A DNA stretch of 64,000 nt from an uncultured Clostridium sp. (GTDB taxonomy: Bacteria > Bacillota > Clostridia > TANB77 > CAG-508), in contig CAOJJB010000004.1 in the NCBI GenBank assembly GCA_948436975.1, positions 48,858-112,857 of the forward strand. The letters run 5' to 3'. Below, one piece after another: positions 9,368-18,021 of the stretch. A program made the position numbers and the translations under genes. Numbering within the stretch: the first letter of the stretch is position 1; each line of letters begins with the position of its first letter. The notes below the pieces were generated by a model. That model saw only the letters and a program-made list of their open reading frames with translations, was not told the DNA's origin and did no database searches.

Positions 9368-10029
9368 TTTAATATATATCCTTGTCCTCTTTTAGTTTCT
9401 AATAATTCTTTTAAACCTATTTGTTCTAATTTATTTCTTACTCTAGTTATATTTACTGTTAATGTATTATCATCAATAAATTCATTCGTACTCCATAAAA
9501 AGTCCATCATTTCTTCTCTTGAAACTATTTTGTTTTTATTGTTTAATAAACATTGTAAAATTTTTCTTTCATTTTTTGTAAGTTCAATTTCTTTACCATC
9601 TTTTTCTAATTTACTTTCTGAAATATTAAGAATAAAATTATTTGAAGTTATTTTATTTTCATTATTTTTATTTATTCTTTTAAGAATCGAAGCTATTCTT
9701 GCAAGTAATATATGTGTATTAAATGGTTTTGTTATATAATCATCAGCACCATAATTTATACTTAATAATTCATCAATTTCATTGTTTCTACTTGTTATCA
9801 TAATTATAGGAACATTAGAATGTTTTCTTATTTCTTTGCATATAAATTCACCATTTGAAAATGGTAAATTTATGTCTAATAAAATTAAATCACTATTACT
9901 TGTTAATATATCTTGTATACAATTATCAAATTTATTTAAAATATTTGCTATATATCCATTATTATTTAAAAAAATTTCTAACTCATTTCTCAGTTTTTCA
10001 TCATCTTCAATAATTAGTATTTTTTGCAT
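9364..10029 (-). CDS. OmpR/PhoB-family response regulator, BceR-like
   Basis: A 221-residue regulator. The receiver domain holds acidic pair Glu8-Asp9-Asp10, phospho-acceptor Asp52 (LILLDINLPF) and the conserved Lys of DDYITKPFN. The C-terminal winged helix (about 125-221) ends in DDNTLTVNITRVRNKL and GQGYILK. It overlaps the kinase gene by four bases and follows the PF06541 gene by two. BceR-type proteins bind TTACA-N4-TGTAA sites; such repeats occur at 10747-10762 upstream of this operon and at 2838-2859 upstream of the ABC exporter, so both are proposed targets. Confidence 0.92.
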   Translation of the reverse strand: MQKILIIEDDEKLRNELEIFLNNNGYIANILNKFDNCIQDILTSNSDLILLDINLPFSNGEFICKEIRKHSNVPIIMITSRNNEIDELLSINYGADDYITKPFNTHILLARIASILKRINKNNENKITSNNFILNISESKLEKDGKEIELTKNERKILQCLLNNKNKIVSREEMMDFLWSTNEFIDDNTLTVNITRVRNKLEQIGLKELLETKRGQGYILK

Positions 10030-10031
10030 GT

Positions 10032-10676
10032 TTATCTCCTATCTTTTTTGTTTGTAAAAATTCCATCTATAAATTCATCTGTATAATAAGTATCTAATAA
10101 AATATCTATTTGGTTTTTAGGAGCTATGTTATTTTTTCTTTCTGTTTGCCTATATGTTGCAATACATGAAATAATAATATCAAAAATTATAAAAATTGCA
10201 AATAATAATGTAATAATTTGTAATTCTTTTTTATTTATTTTTGTTTTTAATTTCTGGATATAAGAATCTATTAAGCTAACATATAATACTCCTGCAATTC
10301 CCCAATAGGTAGAATGTAATAAACTTGTTCTACCATTAAAATTAAAAGTTAAATATGAATAATCCCAAGATATTGTACCAAACACTTTTTCCTGAACAAA
10401 TGAACATACATATTCTGTTAAACCTCCAAGTATCATTGTTATTAAAAATATTTTCCATTTATTTTTAGTATTTATATTGTTTAATATTATATAATATACT
10501 ATTATTCCAATTCCATATACTGGTATTAATGGTCCATAAAATAGTCCTTGCCTTTTTTCAAAATGACCTTTTTGAAAAAAAACTACTATTATTTCAAAAA
10601 GATGCCCTAAAAAACTACCTATTATAAATAACCAAAATATTACTATTGCTTCTTCTACTATTTTTGATTTCTTCAT
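10032..10676 (-). CDS. PF06541-family (CmpB, 'ABC transporter type IV') membrane protein
   Basis: A membrane protein of 214 residues with about six hydrophobic segments. Family hallmarks are GSFLGHLFE near the N-terminus, GLFYGPLIPVYGIG, and GGLTEYVCSF followed by WDYSYLTFNFNGRTSLLHS. These match PF06541, a widespread Firmicutes family of unproven function often annotated as a putative ABC transporter. Translation could begin at 10688, but that ATG is part of ATGGAGATAAAAATG, whose GGAG serves the second ATG at 10676, which I prefer. First gene of the two-component operon. A second family member with a long cytoplasmic tail lies at 51513-52571. Confidence 0.8.
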   Translation of the reverse strand: MKKSKIVEEAIVIFWLFIIGSFLGHLFEIIVVFFQKGHFEKRQGLFYGPLIPVYGIGIIVYYIILNNINTKNKWKIFLITMILGGLTEYVCSFVQEKVFGTISWDYSYLTFNFNGRTSLLHSTYWGIAGVLYVSLIDSYIQKLKTKINKKELQIITLLFAIFIIFDIIISCIATYRQTERKNNIAPKNQIDILLDTYYTDEFIDGIFTNKKDRR

Positions 10677-10726
10677 TTTTATCTCCATATTATTATAATT
10701 ATATATGTTTCCTACTATATTTCATA

Positions 10727-10765
10727 TTGATTTATATTACATTAATCTTACATTTTTGTAAGTTT
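10727..10765 (-). promoter_or_regulatory. BceR-like operator of the two-component operon
   Basis: CTTACATTTTTGTAAG (10747-10762) is a perfect inverted repeat with the TTACA-N4-TGTAA core. The surrounding 39 bases match 2821-2859 at 33 positions, including a second half-site-like stretch next to the palindrome. This indicates positive autoregulation of the operon together with the exporter. Confidence 0.65.
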
Positions 10766-10954
10766 TATATAATATATCATATATTTAAATAAACTAATAA
10801 TAATTAATATAATCTTAATATTTAAACTTTTTGTAGTTTTTATATTTTGCTTTTTTATTCATAATATCAAAAATTATATACTTTTTCAACAATTATTCTT
10901 TTTCACAATGATTTGTTCATATTCATATAATGATAAGGTAAGGGGGGGATATTT

Positions 10955-11368
10955 ATGTATAAACAAAATAGTATATGTAATTGTATATTAAATGTTTTAT
11001 TTAGTTTATTTGCTGGTATTGGAATTGCTGCTGTATTTTTTACAGGACTTCTAACTTCAATATCAATTTTAATATATATTACTTTAATTTTAGGTATTTT
11101 AGGAATAATTTCAATTATAGTTTCAATTGTTTGTAATAAAAACAAAAATTGTGATTGTATTATTAATGCAAACTTAATACCAAGTTCTGTTGGAGCTGTA
11201 ATAACTAGTATATTTGCTTTAGCTGTTACTACTTTACCAACTTTAACTATAGCTACTGCAATTTTAATAGGTATTGTTGCTTTTTTCTTGGTTTATCTTT
11301 TAATTAGTGCACTAACTACTATTATTTGTGTCTTATGTAATAATAGATGTTGTAAAGATAATTATTAA
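10955..11368 (+). CDS. Small Cys-containing membrane protein of unknown function
   Basis: A 137-residue protein with about four hydrophobic segments: 16-32, 35-60, 77-100 and 105-130. Cysteine clusters lie at the membrane borders (NSICNCIL, CNKNKNCDCI, CVLCNNRCCKDNY). Similar small proteins occur in Clostridia, but I know no function. It has a very strong ribosome site (AAGGGGGGGAT) 6-7 bases before the ATG. The upstream element CATATAAT about 25 bases before the ribosome site could be a -10 for a vegetative or mother-cell sigma factor, but this is weak. It is a single gene, convergent with the second antiporter, with a shared hairpin terminator. Confidence 0.75.
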   Translation: MYKQNSICNCILNVLFSLFAGIGIAAVFFTGLLTSISILIYITLILGILGIISIIVSIVCNKNKNCDCIINANLIPSSVGAVITSIFALAVTTLPTLTIATAILIGIVAFFLVYLLISALTTIICVLCNNRCCKDNY

Positions 11369-11370
11369 TT

Positions 11371-11389
11371 AGAACAATAGTGGACAATA
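11371..11389. repeat. 19-base match to the outer end of the 162-bp repeat
   Basis: The bases AGAACAATAGTGGACAATA are identical to the first 19 bases of the repeat copies at 23365 and 40804. The rest of the element is absent and is replaced by a terminator hairpin. It begins 3 bases after the stop codon of the small membrane protein gene. It may be a decayed copy. Confidence 0.5.
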
Positions 11390-11391
11390 AT

Positions 11392-11427
11392 AAAATTGGG
11401 GCTTTAATAAAATAAAGTCCCAATTTT
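11392..11427. terminator. Bidirectional terminator between convergent genes
   Basis: 15-base arms AAAATTGGGGCTTTA / TAAAGTCCCAATTTT with a single G-T wobble and a 6-base loop, placed between the convergent genes ending at 11368 and 11476. Confidence 0.85.
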
Positions 11428-11475
11428 ATTGATATGTAATAAATTAATCATATTTAAATATTGTTAATGATAACT

Positions 11476-12414
11476 TTAAAAAATTGATATAAACATATAT
11501 TCTATATAAATAAAAACATATAAAAACCCTTTAAATTTACTCATTTTATTTTTTGGTGAAATAATTGTATATAATGATAATAATATAGTAGCAATTATTA
11601 AAATACATAAATCTTTATTATAACTTATATTATATGTAATTGGTTGGATAATAGATGATACACCTATTATTAATAACATATTAAAAATATTTGAGCCTAA
11701 TATATTTCCTATTGCTATATCACTTTTGCCTTTTATGGCTGCTGATACACTTGTTACTAATTCAGGTAAACTTGTTCCAATAGCTAATATTGTTATACTA
11801 ATTATTTTTTCACTTAAATTAAAATAATTTGCTACATTAACTGCATTAGTTACAACTAAATCTCCACCTAATTTTAATGAAATAATTCCTATTATTATAT
11901 AAAATATATCTTTAAATATGCTACTCTTTTTTTCTTCTAAATTTTCTTCTTTATAATTATCTTTTTTAAAAGATATAATTATTGTATATAATATAAATAG
12001 TATAAATAATGTAATTAAAAATAATCCTTCTATTCTAGTTATATCTTTTCCTATATTACATAATGTTATAAAAACTACTGTTATAAATAAACATATTGGT
12101 ATTTCTATTAATTTTGTTTCTCTTTTTATTTCTATAGGACTTAACATTGATGATATTCCTAAAATAAATAATAAGTTAACAATATTACTTCCAACAACAT
12201 TACCAATAGACATATCTGAATATCCTTCTAATGCTGATGTTATACTAACAAATAATTCAGGCATAGAAGTACCTATTGATATTATTGTTAGACCTATTAC
12301 TATTTCTGGAATATGAAATTTTTTAGCTAAACTACTTGCACCTTCTACTAAAAAATCTGATCCTTTTATAAGAAAAATAAATCCTACAATTATTAAACTT
12401 AACCATATAAACAT
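11476..12414 (-). CDS. Calcium/sodium antiporter, CaCA family (paralogue)
   Basis: A 312-residue exchanger closely similar to the protein at 5550-6506 along its whole length. It shows the same duplicated motifs (GTSMPELFVSITSALEGYSD, GNVVGSNIVNLLFILG, GTSLPELVTSVSAAIKGKSD, GNILGSNIFNMLLIIG) and a charged central loop (about 150-165) that differs most between the two. The close similarity suggests duplication within the lineage. Its role is Ca2+ exchange with Na+ or H+ at the membrane. It is monocistronic, ending at the shared terminator 11392-11427. Confidence 0.92.
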   Translation of the reverse strand: MFIWLSLIIVGFIFLIKGSDFLVEGASSLAKKFHIPEIVIGLTIISIGTSMPELFVSITSALEGYSDMSIGNVVGSNIVNLLFILGISSMLSPIEIKRETKLIEIPICLFITVVFITLCNIGKDITRIEGLFLITLFILFILYTIIISFKKDNYKEENLEEKKSSIFKDIFYIIIGIISLKLGGDLVVTNAVNVANYFNLSEKIISITILAIGTSLPELVTSVSAAIKGKSDIAIGNILGSNIFNMLLIIGVSSIIQPITYNISYNKDLCILIIATILLSLYTIISPKNKMSKFKGFLYVFIYIEYMFISIF

Positions 12415-12495
12415 ATTAAATTCTCCAAATTTTTATTCTTATAAAAATATATGTTCAATAAAAGTAATTATTATAAAAAATTTTATAACAATAGA

Positions 12496-12535
12496 TAAAA
12501 AGACATATAATTCTTATTGAATTTATATGTCTTTT
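12496..12535. terminator. Hairpin terminator
   Basis: Arms AAAAAGACATATAATT and AATTTATATGTCTTTTT pair with one bulge, followed by a T-rich run. It lies downstream of the cohesin-like surface-protein gene that ends at 12577. Confidence 0.7.
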
Positions 12536-12576
12536 TATTTGTTATACTTTAATATTTTAATAAATCATTTGTTTTC

Positions 12577-13335
12577 TTATTTTTCTTTATCTACAATTTT
12601 AAATTTTGTATAGCTTATTAATGCAATAATAATAGCTGCTCCTAATACAAGTAATATTATAGATGTTGTACCTGCATTTGGTAATATACCATTTTTCATG
12701 TTGTCAGCATTATTATTAATGTTTGCAACAATACTTTTATTGGTATTAGAGTTATTGTTAGTAGAACTATTTACAGTATTATTTTTTCCATTATTACTAC
12801 TATTGCTTCCATTATTATTGTTATTATTATTTTCAGAGTTATTATTTCCTGAATTATCAGTATTATCTGGGTTTGATGTTCCATTTTTTACTTTAACAGA
12901 AATACTTACATCATCAGGTGTGATATCAATATCACTATTTGAAGCCTGACTATTTTTTATAGTAATTTTAGGATTTTCTTTGCTTTTATCTGTTACATAA
13001 AAAGTAATTCTTACTACAGTTTCGTCATTCTTTGTAAAATCACCTTTTTCGATTACAAATTTTCCATTATCTTCATTGTATACTGGTTTTGACCAATCAT
13101 TTTGACTTTCTATTCCTTTTAATTCTAAACTATCCTTGTCATATTCTAGAGTAGAGATAAGACTTGTAAGTCCTTTTTCATCTTGAATATTTGATAGTAT
13201 GACATCTACATAAAATTCACTTTTTTTATCTACCTCACCTTTTGATGGTTTTAAAACTATTTTAAAAGATGATGCATATGAAATTGTAACAAAAGTTATT
13301 ATTAAAATTAAAGCTAAAGATATTATTTTTTTCAT
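12577..13335 (-). CDS. Cell-wall-anchored cohesin-like surface protein
   Basis: A 252-residue surface protein. Signal peptide 1-22; a cohesin-like beta-sandwich about 24-148 (FYVDVILSNI, TLEYDKDSLELKGIE, VVRITFYV); an Asn/Ser-rich linker 152-212; sorting signal LPNAG at 218-222; a hydrophobic stretch; and a basic tail. LPNAG is a variant of the LPXTG motif cut by sortases; a sortase is encoded at 62607-63206. The gene lies 16 bases downstream of a secreted protein ending in a type I dockerin. The simplest reading is that this wall-bound cohesin displays that dockerin protein, as in a scaffoldin with one cohesin. Cohesin-like folds also occur outside cellulosomes, so binding is inferred. Confidence 0.75.
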   Translation of the reverse strand: MKKIISLALILIITFVTISYASSFKIVLKPSKGEVDKKSEFYVDVILSNIQDEKGLTSLISTLEYDKDSLELKGIESQNDWSKPVYNEDNGKFVIEKGDFTKNDETVVRITFYVTDKSKENPKITIKNSQASNSDIDITPDDVSISVKVKNGTSNPDNTDNSGNNNSENNNNNNNGSNSSNNGKNNTVNSSTNNNSNTNKSIVANINNNADNMKNGILPNAGTTSIILLVLGAAIIIALISYTKFKIVDKEK

Positions 13336-13351
13336 AATTTCTCCTCAATTT

Positions 13352-16300
13352 TTATTTAATTTCTAATTTTCCTATTAAAACTAATTTCATTTTAGCTAAA
13401 TCTGTTACTGTTATATCTTGGTCATCATTCATATCAGCCGCTTTTATAGCAATATCTGATAATAATTGTTTCTCAACAAGATGTAATTTTAATTGTGATA
13501 AATCTGTTACTGTTATTTGTCCATTTCCATCAAGATCCCCTGTAACAATTAATGTGTATACTTTATCACCTACTTCTAAAGTCATACCTGTTCCTATAAT
13601 TTCTTCACCTGTTATTGTGTTTCCATCTTTATTTTTAATTGTTATTTCTTGATTTGTTTCAATATTTTCTTTAAGAGTATCAACACTAGTTTCTGGTAAT
13701 ATTTTTGAAACAAAGTTTTCTTCTATTTCATATACATCTGATGATATATCTGTTGGTACTGGTTTTATAGTAATTTCTAATTCTGCATCATTTGAAGAAA
13801 TATCATTTTGAACATTACTTCCGTTAATTTCTTTTATTTTAATTAGAGTTTTTGTTTCTGATGTAATATCTTCTTTTGCCATAAATTTCATTTTAAAAAT
13901 AGGACTATTTTCAGTTACATATTTATTATTATCTATAACAAATTTATAGTTTTCTGGATTAAATCCATTTTCCATGTCTGCATTCCATCCATTAGTTCCT
14001 TCTAATGATACAAGTTCTATAAGATTAGTATCATATTCTAATTGTCCTGTTATAGCTATTAATCCTTCTCCTATATTTTCTAAATCACGTATTGATACAT
14101 TTGTTTCAAATTCTGTACCTGCAAGTATTGGTTCATCATTCATTTTTTCAATTACAGTTGCAAAACTTGTTGAAATTACTGTTACATTACATGGTGTACT
14201 AGTAACTTCTGTACTTGTTGTATCTACTGTTGTTGTAACTTTTAATATATAGTTACCAGCATCTTCTATTTTAGTATTCTCAATTTCTAATATTTTATTT
14301 GTTTTTCCTTCTAATTTTACATCATTTTTATACCATTGATATGTTTGAATTCCTGATGTTTGTGTTACTGTTGGTTCAATTTTTAATTTTTTTCTTGTTA
14401 TTACATCTTTTTCAGCTGGCATTGTTATTTCAGCTGGTACTGCTACTGGTTGAACTGGTGTTTCTTCTCTTTCTGCTTCTTTTTCTACTACTGCTTTTGA
14501 TACAAATTTAACATCAACTATACTGTTTCCATCTTTAACATCTTCATAATTTACTGTAAGATCCATTGAATCTTTATTAGATACTTCTAATATATTACCA
14601 AATGCTGTTATTGATTCAATTTCATATCCATCATTTGGAACTATATTAAGAGTTATTGATTCACCTTCTGATAATGTGATAATATTTCCTTCTTCTCTAT
14701 TTGCTCCATTTACTATTCCACCATCTGTTGATGATACTATTACTGCTTTTTCTTGAACTGGTGTTCCATCATTTTCTGTTACTGCTATTGCAAATGGACT
14801 AAATGAATCACATGTAACAATTAATCCGTATTGTGTTACTACACATGGAATTTCTTCAACTCCTGTTACATTTCCTTGTGCATCTCTTTTAAAGTGATAT
14901 GCTTTAAATGTAACTCCTGCATCGTCTGGTCCATATCCTGCTGGAAATCCTAAAGATAATCTTAGTTTATGTCCTGTTTTTACAACATATTTTTTACATA
15001 CATTTAATGAAATATTATATGTTTCACTTGTAATTAAGCTTTGTTCACCTAATTGATCTTCCATTAAATTATTCATTGATTCTTTTTCTGTCTGAGTTGT
15101 TCTTGTTGTTACTAATGCAATTCTACTTTTTAATTTTTCTGATACAGATTCTCCATCACTTGTTTGCCATCCATTTAATGATAAATCTTCATTTTCAAGA
15201 AGTGTTGGGGTAGCAAATACATTCCAACTTTTTGCTGCATTCATACTGAAAGCACAAGCAATTGTATTAGCAGCACCATAAGAAATATAATTTGGTTCTT
15301 TATTACTGTTTTTTCCTACTAAACCTGTTATATAAATTCTATACATAGCATCATCATCTGCAAACATTTTACTAAATGTTAAATCAAATGTTATTCTATT
15401 TTTTCCATCAAATTTAAAGTTTGTTATTTTAGATTCAGCAGCACCTGTTGCTCCTGTTGATTCCAATCTATAACCAGCTTCTGTTGCTCCATCAGCTAAT
15501 ATTAAATCATCATCATAAGTAACATCTACATGATAAGTAGGTCCTACTTCAAGTGTTGCTGTTGCTGGTGGTGTTTGAGTTTTTATATATGGAGCAGATT
15601 TATATGTTCCACTTGGATTATATAATTTTCCTGATTGAGCTACAAAATCAGATTCATCACCTTGATAAGTAAATCCTGCTAATCCTTCTTCTGGTTCTAA
15701 TGTTGTTACTGCAAATTCCATATATTCTGAATTTGGAACAGAGATATATACATGATTTCCATTATCTTTGAATGCTCCTGGTGCATATAATTCTGGGTTC
15801 ATATATCCCCATTTACCTTCAATCCATATATCATCACCTGGTCTATATTCGTGATATTTTATTAACAAATATTTTCCATCTTTAGCAGCTTCTGCATAAC
15901 CTTTGTTATTATAACTAACATAGAAATCCCCTGCTTCATATTCTTGTGTTTCTGTTCCATCTTGTTTAAATTTTACTATTAAACCATTATTGTTTGTTAC
16001 ATTGTCAAGTCCATAATCATCTATATTTAATTCTGGATATCTAAAAGTATAGTTTCCTGCTGCTTCAACTGTTCCTAAAGCTACATGCTCTTTATTCATA
16101 GTTTCTGTTCCAACTAAGCAATATCTTGTATTTTCAAATCCTTCTGTTATATCACTTCCTGGTACAAAATCTGGATGTGTAGGATCCATAGTTGTATCAC
16201 GTAAAAATGGATCATCTAATGTAGCATCAATTGCATACCAAATCTTTTCAGTTGATCTAGAATTTGTTTCTTTATCTATTTCAACATAATTCCACATATG

Positions 16301-17098
16301 AGGAACAGCTGCTGCATTTCTTGATTGGTGAGTTCCTTGAACTAATATGTTATTAATTCCTAATTTATCTAAAACTACTTTTAGTGCTCTTGCATAACCT
16401 TCACATACTGCTTGATTTTTTACAAGTGCTCCATATGGTGTTCCTAAAAATCCTTCAAATCCTTCTGTACAATCACTTTCTAATCTATAACCAGTGTTAT
16501 AAATTATTTCATTATGCACTAATTTAATTTGTTGTATTAGTTTATTTTTATTTGCTTCTACTTGAATATTATTTACTTTTTCAACAATTTCATTTACTTT
16601 TGCATCAAATTCTTGAATAGCTGTTTCAACTTCATTTTCATTGTTAAACCCTGATATGTAATAATTTGCATATCTTCCAGAACCTAAATATGCATGATAC
16701 TTGTTTTCTGCATCTTTAGTTATTCTGATTTCTAAACATTGAAAATTTACATAAAACATTTCAGGATGATCTGCATAAAAAGCATATCTTGCTGCATACA
16801 TCGCTGATTTTAAATTACTATTTCCATTTTCATATTGTTTTACTTGGTCTTCTGTAAAATGACCATTCTTTACAAGATCATAATCTTGTGTTCCTGTTTT
16901 TAATATACCTTGATTATACATATTGTATAATGCATCATATATTATTTTTGCATCAGAATCAAGTTGATCATAATGAAAATTACCTTGTCCTTGATTTTCT
17001 TCTGTTGCATAAGCAAAGCCACTTAATGTAACCCAACTTATTTGAGATACAAAAAGTGCGATAAGTAAAAAAATAACTACTAATTTTTTTAGATTCAT
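13352..17098 (-). CDS. Secreted transglutaminase-like protein with Ig-like, cohesin-like and dockerin domains
   Basis: A 1248-residue secreted protein. Signal peptide about 1-31. A transglutaminase-like domain about 190-300 has the triad Cys232 (QAVCEGYA), His267 (VPHMWNYVEI) and Asp291 (WYAIDATLDD). Long beta-rich regions follow (about 330-800) and a repeat-like domain near 800-870. An Ig-like domain lies at about 900-975 (YQWYKNDVKLEG, EDAGNYILKV), a cohesin-like domain at about 980-1112 (GQLEYDTNLIELVSLEGTNG), and a dockerin type I at 1187-1248 with two Ca-binding repeats (GDLDGNGQITVTDL, DMNDDQDITVTDL). Transglutaminase-like domains of secreted bacterial proteins are often peptidases or crosslinkers. 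It shares an operon with the wall-anchored cohesin-like protein, its likely partner. Carrying both cohesin-like and dockerin modules could allow chains or networks to form. Confidence 0.85.
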   Translation of the reverse strand: MNLKKLVVIFLLIALFVSQISWVTLSGFAYATEENQGQGNFHYDQLDSDAKIIYDALYNMYNQGILKTGTQDYDLVKNGHFTEDQVKQYENGNSNLKSAMYAARYAFYADHPEMFYVNFQCLEIRITKDAENKYHAYLGSGRYANYYISGFNNENEVETAIQEFDAKVNEIVEKVNNIQVEANKNKLIQQIKLVHNEIIYNTGYRLESDCTEGFEGFLGTPYGALVKNQAVCEGYARALKVVLDKLGINNILVQGTHQSRNAAAVPHMWNYVEIDKETNSRSTEKIWYAIDATLDDPFLRDTTMDPTHPDFVPGSDITEGFENTRYCLVGTETMNKEHVALGTVEAAGNYTFRYPELNIDDYGLDNVTNNNGLIVKFKQDGTETQEYEAGDFYVSYNNKGYAEAAKDGKYLLIKYHEYRPGDDIWIEGKWGYMNPELYAPGAFKDNGNHVYISVPNSEYMEFAVTTLEPEEGLAGFTYQGDESDFVAQSGKLYNPSGTYKSAPYIKTQTPPATATLEVGPTYHVDVTYDDDLILADGATEAGYRLESTGATGAAESKITNFKFDGKNRITFDLTFSKMFADDDAMYRIYITGLVGKNSNKEPNYISYGAANTIACAFSMNAAKSWNVFATPTLLENEDLSLNGWQTSDGESVSEKLKSRIALVTTRTTQTEKESMNNLMEDQLGEQSLITSETYNISLNVCKKYVVKTGHKLRLSLGFPAGYGPDDAGVTFKAYHFKRDAQGNVTGVEEIPCVVTQYGLIVTCDSFSPFAIAVTENDGTPVQEKAVIVSSTDGGIVNGANREEGNIITLSEGESITLNIVPNDGYEIESITAFGNILEVSNKDSMDLTVNYEDVKDGNSIVDVKFVSKAVVEKEAEREETPVQPVAVPAEITMPAEKDVITRKKLKIEPTVTQTSGIQTYQWYKNDVKLEGKTNKILEIENTKIEDAGNYILKVTTTVDTTSTEVTSTPCNVTVISTSFATVIEKMNDEPILAGTEFETNVSIRDLENIGEGLIAITGQLEYDTNLIELVSLEGTNGWNADMENGFNPENYKFVIDNNKYVTENSPIFKMKFMAKEDITSETKTLIKIKEINGSNVQNDISSNDAELEITIKPVPTDISSDVYEIEENFVSKILPETSVDTLKENIETNQEITIKNKDGNTITGEEIIGTGMTLEVGDKVYTLIVTGDLDGNGQITVTDLSQLKLHLVEKQLLSDIAIKAADMNDDQDITVTDLAKMKLVLIGKLEIK

Positions 17099-17223
17099 AA
17101 ATCTTACCTTCCTTATAGAAATTTTATCTACTTTTGGTAACTTTTACTAATACCGTAGATATTATAATTTTAGCATAAATTCTTTAAAATGTCAATTAAT
17201 AAAAATAGATAAAATATTTATTT

Positions 17224-18021
17224 TTAATGATTTATTTTTATATCTCCACAACTATTTTTTATTTTTAAAATTATATCTGAATGTCTATTATTTTCATTTA
17301 TATCTAAATCTCCTAAATCTGTTTTTGCATCTATATATATATCATTAGTATTCTCTATTTTTATATCCCCTAAAGAAGATTCTATATTTGAATTTTCTTT
17401 TATTTGTACTTCAACTATTTTTATATTCCCACAACTATTTTCCATTTCAACTTTATTTAAAATAGTGTCAACTTTAATATCCCCATAAGAATTATTTATT
17501 TTTATATTTTTTACTTTTCCTAATGATACATCTCCACAGTCTTCATTTATACTTATTGTTGCATTTTCTAAATCTATTATATTTATATCACCAAATTTAG
17601 CTTCTATATCTATTTGATTAGAATATTTTTTTGGTATATAAATAATTATATCTTTTATATAAATTTTTCCCAAATAATGTCTTTTTTCTTTTGAATAATC
17701 AATTATTAATTCATTTTCATTTTTTACTTCAACTTCTAAATTTTCATTATCTTCTCCATATACAATTACTCTTATATTTTCATCTGTACTTTCTTTAAAA
17801 TCAATATCTCCTGCTACTGATATAATATTTATTTTTTTTATATCTTCTTCATATATTTTATCAAATACTATATCTTGACTATGACTACCTTTTCCAAAAC
17901 TTCCAATTATACTAGTAAATCCAAATTGATCTGTTAAATATATATATAGAAATGTTGTTAGTGATACTACTAATAATATTAAAATTATTATTAAAGTTAT
18001 TATCCCTACTTTACTTTTCAT
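17224..18021 (-). CDS. DUF4097-type beta-helix membrane-anchored protein
   Basis: A 265-residue protein with one N-terminal membrane segment (7-30), then a repetitive beta-rich domain with recurring Gly-Asp-Ile turns (SYGDIKVD, SLGDIKIE, SCGDIKIN). This is the pattern of DUF4097 'putative adhesin' proteins. Its start overlaps the end of an XRE regulator/membrane gene by 11 bases. DUF4097 proteins paired with such regulators are common in Firmicutes and are thought to take part in envelope-stress sensing, but no biochemical function is established. Confidence 0.8.
   Translation of the reverse strand: MKSKVGIITLIIILILLVVSLTTFLYIYLTDQFGFTSIIGSFGKGSHSQDIVFDKIYEEDIKKINIISVAGDIDFKESTDENIRVIVYGEDNENLEVEVKNENELIIDYSKEKRHYLGKIYIKDIIIYIPKKYSNQIDIEAKFGDINIIDLENATISINEDCGDVSLGKVKNIKINNSYGDIKVDTILNKVEMENSCGNIKIVEVQIKENSNIESSLGDIKIENTNDIYIDAKTDLGDLDINENNRHSDIILKIKNSCGDIKINH

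Noticed and set aside
10915-10940. CATATAAT upstream of the small membrane protein as a mother-cell sporulation promoter
   Set aside because: The -35 match is too poor and the gene has no known sporulation link.
17145-17150. ACGGTA upstream of the 1248-residue protein as a further shift site
   Set aside because: It lies in the leader before a normal signal-peptide start; no coding frame runs through it.
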